A stretch of DNA of 64,000 bases, taken from the NCBI RefSeq assembly GCF_963675815.1, contig NZ_OY776574.1:1668001-1732000 (forward strand), written 5' to 3'. This document shows positions 60,486-64,000 of this stretch, one piece after another (the first letter of the stretch is position 1; each line of letters opens with the position of its first letter). A program made the position numbers and the translations under genes. The notes beneath the pieces are model-generated. The model was not told where the DNA came from. It did no database searches and saw nothing but the letters and a program-made list of their open reading frames with translations. Origin of the DNA: an uncultured Desulfuromusa sp. (GTDB lineage Bacteria; Desulfobacterota; Desulfuromonadia; Desulfuromonadales; Geopsychrobacteraceae).

Positions 60486-61922
60486 ATGAATTCAAGATAT
60501 GAAGTTGTCATCGGTCTGGAAGTTCATGTCCAGCTGACAACCAAAACAAAAATCTTCTGTGGCTGTTCAACGGAATTCGGACAACAACCCAACAGTCAGA
60601 CCTGTCCTGTCTGTCTCGGTCTTCCTGGGGCTCTTCCCGTTCTTAATCGCCAGGTGGTTGATGATGCTATCAAGGCGGGTCTGGCAACGAATTGTCGGAT
60701 TGCTCCCCACTCCATTTTTGCGCGGAAAAACTATTTTTATCCGGATTTGCCCAAGGGGTATCAGATTTCTCAATTTGAACTGCCGATTTGTGAACATGGC
60801 TGGATGGATATCGAGACTGAAGATCTGGGCGCGAAACGGGTTGGAATCACCCGCATCCATATGGAAGAAGATGCGGGAAAACTGCTTCATAATGAGGGCA
60901 ATAGTTCATCCGTTGATTTAAACCGGGCCTGTACGCCATTGCTGGAAGTTGTTTCAGAGCCTGATATGCGCAGTTCTGATGAGGCCATCGCTTATCTCAA
61001 GCAGCTGCATCAGATCGTGGTCTACCTCGGTATTTGTGATGGCAACCTTGAAGAAGGGTCTTTTCGCTGTGACGCCAATGTCTCGATCCGTCCTTGGGGA
61101 CAGAAGGAGTTGGGAACCCGGTCTGAGCTGAAAAACCTGAATTCGTTCCGTTTTATCAAGCAGGCGATTGAGTATGAGGTGGAACGTCAGATTGATGTCA
61201 TTGATGCCGGTGAAGAAGTAGTGCAGGAAACGCGGCTGTTTGATCCTGATGCCGGGATCAGTCGCTCAATGCGGGGCAAGGAGGAAGCCCACGATTATCG
61301 TTACTTTCCCGATCCTGATCTATTGCCGTTACAGGTTTCTGATGAATGGATTGAAAAAGTTCGCAGCAGTCTGCCTGAATTGCCTGAAGCCAAGCTGCAG
61401 CGCTATCAGGATGAAATGGGACTGCCTGCTTACGATGCCGGAGTTATTTCTGCTGAACGTCCTTTGGCCGAGTATTTTGAAGCTCTGGTTGCTCTCTATG
61501 ATAAACCCAAGGTCTGCTCAAATTGGGTGATGGGTGAAGTTCTCGGAGGATTAAAAGAGCACAATTTGACGATTGGTCAGTGTCCGGTGACGCCGGCATT
61601 GCTCGCTGGAATCTTACAGCGCATTGATGACGCAACAATCTCCGGAAAAATTGCCAAGACGGTATTTGAAGAAATCTGGAAAAGCGGCAAAACTGCCGAT
61701 GAAGTCATTGCGGAAAAAGGCTTGAAACAGGTGACCGATACCGGAGCGATCGAGAGTATCGTTGATGAGGTGATAGCTGCCAATCCATCCCAGGTAGCTG
61801 AATATCAGGGAGGCAAGGAAAAAATGCTGGGATTCTTTGTCGGTCAGGTGATGAAAGCCAGTAAGGGGAAGGCGAATCCGGGCATGGTTAATCAGTTGCT
61901 GAAAAAGAAATTAAAGGCATAA
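60486..61922 (+). CDS. gatB: Asp-tRNA(Asn)/Glu-tRNA(Gln) amidotransferase subunit B
   Basis: A 478-residue subunit that binds the mischarged tRNA and phosphorylates its Glu or Asp before amidation. It begins YEVVIGLEVHVQL, with the zinc cysteines in FCGCSTEF and CPVCLGLPGALPVLN, and has the kinase-site RKNYFYPDLPKGYQISQ. The C-terminal helical and YqeY-like tail (FFVGQVMKASKGKANPGMVNQLLKKKL) contacts the tRNA elbow. Length is standard. mtnA follows 60 bases later. Confidence 0.98.
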   Translation: MNSRYEVVIGLEVHVQLTTKTKIFCGCSTEFGQQPNSQTCPVCLGLPGALPVLNRQVVDDAIKAGLATNCRIAPHSIFARKNYFYPDLPKGYQISQFELPICEHGWMDIETEDLGAKRVGITRIHMEEDAGKLLHNEGNSSSVDLNRACTPLLEVVSEPDMRSSDEAIAYLKQLHQIVVYLGICDGNLEEGSFRCDANVSIRPWGQKELGTRSELKNLNSFRFIKQAIEYEVERQIDVIDAGEEVVQETRLFDPDAGISRSMRGKEEAHDYRYFPDPDLLPLQVSDEWIEKVRSSLPELPEAKLQRYQDEMGLPAYDAGVISAERPLAEYFEALVALYDKPKVCSNWVMGEVLGGLKEHNLTIGQCPVTPALLAGILQRIDDATISGKIAKTVFEEIWKSGKTADEVIAEKGLKQVTDTGAIESIVDEVIAANPSQVAEYQGGKEKMLGFFVGQVMKASKGKANPGMVNQLLKKKLKA

Positions 61923-61982
61923 TGCTGTTGTGAAGAGGTTCATCCTTGCGAAGTTACTTATTACCCTGCTGGAGTTTTAAAG

Positions 61983-63050
61983 ATGTCAACTTGTCCTATT
62001 GATGACCGGGTTATTCGTCCTATTCGTTTTATTGCAGGTCAATGTCAGATGATTGATCAACGCCTGCTGCCGACGGAAGAAGTCTGGCTGACTTATAAAA
62101 CCTATCAGGAAGTTGCAGAGGCCATTCGTACGATGGTGGTCCGCGGGGCTCCTGCAATTGGTGTGGCTGCAGCTATCGGAGCCTGGTTTGGTGCGCGGGA
62201 TATCGAGACGGAATCGAGCTGGGAATTTTTCCAGCAGTTTGAAAAGATTTGTGCTGTCCTTGCGGCAACCCGTCCAACGGCTGTCAATCTTTTCTGGGCT
62301 CTTGAACGGATGAAACATTTTGCCCAATCCAACCTTGATCGCAGTGTTATGGAGCTGAAAATTGGTCTTGAATATGAGGCTTTAGCGATCACTCAGGAAG
62401 ATGAAAAGATCAATCGACAGATGGGACAGTATGGTGAATCTTTGCTCGCTGATGGAGCCCGAGTGCTGACCCATTGTAATGCCGGAGCATTGGCAACAGC
62501 GGCCTATGGAACGGCACTTGGGGTGATCCGTGCAGCGGTTGAGGCGGGTAAAAATATTTCTGTGATAGCAGATGAAACCCGTCCTTTTCTTCAGGGGGCA
62601 CGATTGACCGCCTGGGAGCTGCAAAAAGACAAGATTCCTGTAACCTTGATTTGCGACAACATGGCAGGCTATCTGATGAGCAAGGGGGATATTGACTGCG
62701 TTATTGTTGGTGCTGACCGGATCGCAGCCAATGGGGATGTTGCCAATAAAATCGGGACTTACACCGTCGCGGTGCTGGCAAAAGAGCATAATATTCCCTT
62801 TTATGTTGCTGCCCCGATTTCGACGATTGATTTAAGTCTGAATGATGGCACGCAGATCCCGATTGAAGAACGGGATGGTCGTGAAATTACTCATTTTAAA
62901 GACTTGCAATTGGCGCCGGAAGGAGTCGCTGTCTGCAATCCCGCTTTTGATGTCACTCCACATCGACTGGTGACGGCTATCATTACAGAGCACGGCATTG
63001 TCACTGGTGATTATCAAGTAGAACTTGAAAAAATCGTTAAGCGTCGTTAG
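61983..63050 (+). CDS. mtnA: S-methyl-5-thioribose-1-phosphate isomerase
   Basis: A 355-residue eIF2B-like sugar isomerase of the methionine salvage pathway, turning methylthioribose-1-phosphate into the ribulose form. Signatures are MVVRGAPAIGVAAAIG, the catalytic Cys and neighbours in LTHCNAGALATAAYGTALG, and the catalytic Asp region VIVGADRIAANGDVANKIGTY. CTGGAG lies 12 bases before ATG 61983. It sits between gatB and glnE, an order I recall from related genomes. No other mtn genes lie in the window, so salvage steps must be encoded elsewhere or MtnA serves an alternative route. Confidence 0.94.
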   Translation: MSTCPIDDRVIRPIRFIAGQCQMIDQRLLPTEEVWLTYKTYQEVAEAIRTMVVRGAPAIGVAAAIGAWFGARDIETESSWEFFQQFEKICAVLAATRPTAVNLFWALERMKHFAQSNLDRSVMELKIGLEYEALAITQEDEKINRQMGQYGESLLADGARVLTHCNAGALATAAYGTALGVIRAAVEAGKNISVIADETRPFLQGARLTAWELQKDKIPVTLICDNMAGYLMSKGDIDCVIVGADRIAANGDVANKIGTYTVAVLAKEHNIPFYVAAPISTIDLSLNDGTQIPIEERDGREITHFKDLQLAPEGVAVCNPAFDVTPHRLVTAIITEHGIVTGDYQVELEKIVKRR

Positions 63051-63061
63051 AAGGTTTTCGA

Positions 63062-64000
63062 ATGGCTCCTGACCAGAACGAGATAAAGACAAAATTAAAT
63101 CTGTTAGGTGTGGATGATGAAGCTCTGATGATCTGGCTGGACAGGTTTCCCTTGCTTGAGGGTGAAAGGGCGAAAACCAATCTCCATTTAATAGACGAAC
63201 ACCTGCAGGACCGGAACCTTCTGGGGAAAATTCTGACACAGGCTTTAGAATCAGCCGATCCTGACAATGCTTTGAATTTTCTTGAACGGCTCTTGAACGT
63301 TGTTGCCGGGGATCAATTGATCGCTATTCTGAATGATTCCCATCGTTGTCGGCAGCTCTTGACGGTTCTTGGCGGATCTCCTTTTCTGGGAGGTATTCTC
63401 TGCCGCAAAAAGAACTATTTTGAAAATTTGTTCGTTTTCAATGAGATTGATTCCACTTGCGGTGCAACAGAAATGTTGGCCGATTTGCGCAAAGCCATTC
63501 CTGACAGCGCGGACTTTTTAGAATTGCAGATGGGATTGCGGTGCTATAAAGCTGAGCAGATTTTGCGGATCGGCAGTCGCGATCTTTGCGGATTGGCATC
63601 GCTCACAGAGGTGATGAAAGAGCTCTCTGGTCTTGCCGCTGCATGTTTACAGCGAGCCTATGAACTCTGTGGTTTACAATTGCAGAGGGAATACGGTCAG
63701 CCGTGGGAAGGGGATGGTGAAGAACAAGTTCGTATCGCGACCATGACGATTCTCGGGATGGGAAAGTTTGGTGGCGATGAATTGAATTTTTCTTCAGATA
63801 TCGATCTGATCTATTGTTATTCCTCCACGAACGGTGAAACCACCGGTGGCCGTCGAGATGAAAAAATCAGCTTGCATCGTTATTTTGTCAAACTGTCGGA
63901 GTTGATAACCAAAGCATTACATGAGGTGACAAAGGATGGTTTTGTCTTTCGGGTGGATACCGGATTGCGGCCTGATGGCAACAATGGTGACCTGGCTGTT
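63062..64000 (+). CDS. glnE: Glutamine synthetase adenylyltransferase/deadenylase, N-terminal part (runs off the window)
   Basis: The first 313 codons of a ~950-1000-residue enzyme that adds and removes AMP on glutamine synthetase in answer to nitrogen status. After an N-terminal helical region the first nucleotidyltransferase domain appears, with GMGKFGGDELNFSSDIDLIYCY (only partly quoted here as GMGKFGG and SSDIDLI) holding the catalytic Gly-Gly and Asp-x-Asp, and later GFVFRVDTGLRPDGNNGDLA. This is the deadenylylase half. The frame is open to the last base. ATG 63062 lies 11 bases after the mtnA stop. Confidence 0.93.
   Translation, partial: MAPDQNEIKTKLNLLGVDDEALMIWLDRFPLLEGERAKTNLHLIDEHLQDRNLLGKILTQALESADPDNALNFLERLLNVVAGDQLIAILNDSHRCRQLLTVLGGSPFLGGILCRKKNYFENLFVFNEIDSTCGATEMLADLRKAIPDSADFLELQMGLRCYKAEQILRIGSRDLCGLASLTEVMKELSGLAAACLQRAYELCGLQLQREYGQPWEGDGEEQVRIATMTILGMGKFGGDELNFSSDIDLIYCYSSTNGETTGGRRDEKISLHRYFVKLSELITKALHEVTKDGFVFRVDTGLRPDGNNGDLAV

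Noticed and set aside
1..64000. CRISPR arrays, tRNA or rRNA genes, insertion sequences, prophage genes
   Set aside because: I saw no spaced direct repeats, cloverleaf sequences, rRNA stretches, transposases or integrases in the window.

Overview
The window looks like a stretch of chromosome from a deltaproteobacterium of the Desulfuromonadales type (Geobacter/Desulfuromonas/Pelobacter relatives), probably from a marine or otherwise sodium-rich habitat. The reasons are gene content and order: hemW next to CIRCE-controlled hrcA-grpE-dnaK-dnaJ, gatCAB followed by mtnA and glnE, PilZ-domain response regulators, a sigma-54 activator beside hsp20 genes, and a complete sodium-pumping NADH:quinone reductase (Nqr) operon. 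This placement is inference from gene order and was not checked by database search. Coding density is high, and almost all genes are ordinary chromosomal housekeeping or envelope genes.

Layout. 1-1.8 kb: 3' end of a class II photolyase and an FAD oxidoreductase. 1.9-6.9 kb (minus): a CHR-type chromate transporter, two tandem pirins, a UbiB-like kinase and a small phasin-like coiled-coil protein. 7.1-8.4 kb: a DUF1499 lipoprotein behind a hairpin-rich leader, and a flavin reductase. 8.5-14.2 kb (minus): a tripartite RND efflux operon with a CpxR-like box upstream. 14.4-16.0 kb (minus): comM/yifB broken by five single-base frameshifts and preceded by a run of 13 G. 16.1-19.7 kb: trxB, a small membrane protein, an MFS transporter and a nitrilase-family amidase. 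20.1-27.7 kb: nqrABCDEF, a ferritin-like gene, an intrinsic terminator, then apbE and nqrM, which mature the pump. 27.8-34 kb: hemW and the HrcA/CIRCE heat-shock operon with a strong hairpin between dnaK and dnaJ. 34-36.6 kb: an LpoA-like periplasmic protein, a small membrane protein and a PilZ protein. 36.6-41.8 kb: a sigma-54 activator, an array of inverted repeats, a -24/-12 promoter, two hsp20 genes and clpB. 41.9-46.2 kb: a small thioredoxin-fold protein with its own promoter, a REC-PilZ-GAF regulator, a cobalamin-binding-type radical SAM protein and its coiled-coil neighbour. 46.3-49.6 kb: glmU-glmS. 49.6-50.5 kb: a small islet with two doubtful convergent ORFs. 50.5-58.5 kb: a ClC channel/transporter with CBS domains, a PcrA/UvrD helicase, a 1005-residue REC/helical-repeat/BTAD regulator and an Mrp-type Fe-S carrier. 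58.5-64 kb: gatC, gatA, gatB, mtnA and the 5' part of glnE, which runs off the end.

How the parts work together. The Nqr block carries the pump subunits, the flavin transferase that attaches FMN to NqrB and NqrC, and the NqrM assembly factor. The 27.8-41.8 kb region is a protein-quality-control cluster under two visible regimes: HrcA/CIRCE repression for hrcA-grpE-dnaK(-dnaJ), and sigma-54 activation for the two Hsp20 genes with ClpB downstream. GlmU and GlmS supply UDP-GlcNAc. GatCAB makes Gln-tRNA/Asn-tRNA by amidation.

I did not find a clear new defence or mobile system. The least explained items are the REC-MalT-like-BTAD regulator with a substituted receiver lysine, the sigma-54 hsp20 control region, the frameshifted comM with its poly-G tract, the ferritin-like gene inside the nqr operon, and the radical SAM/coiled-coil pair.
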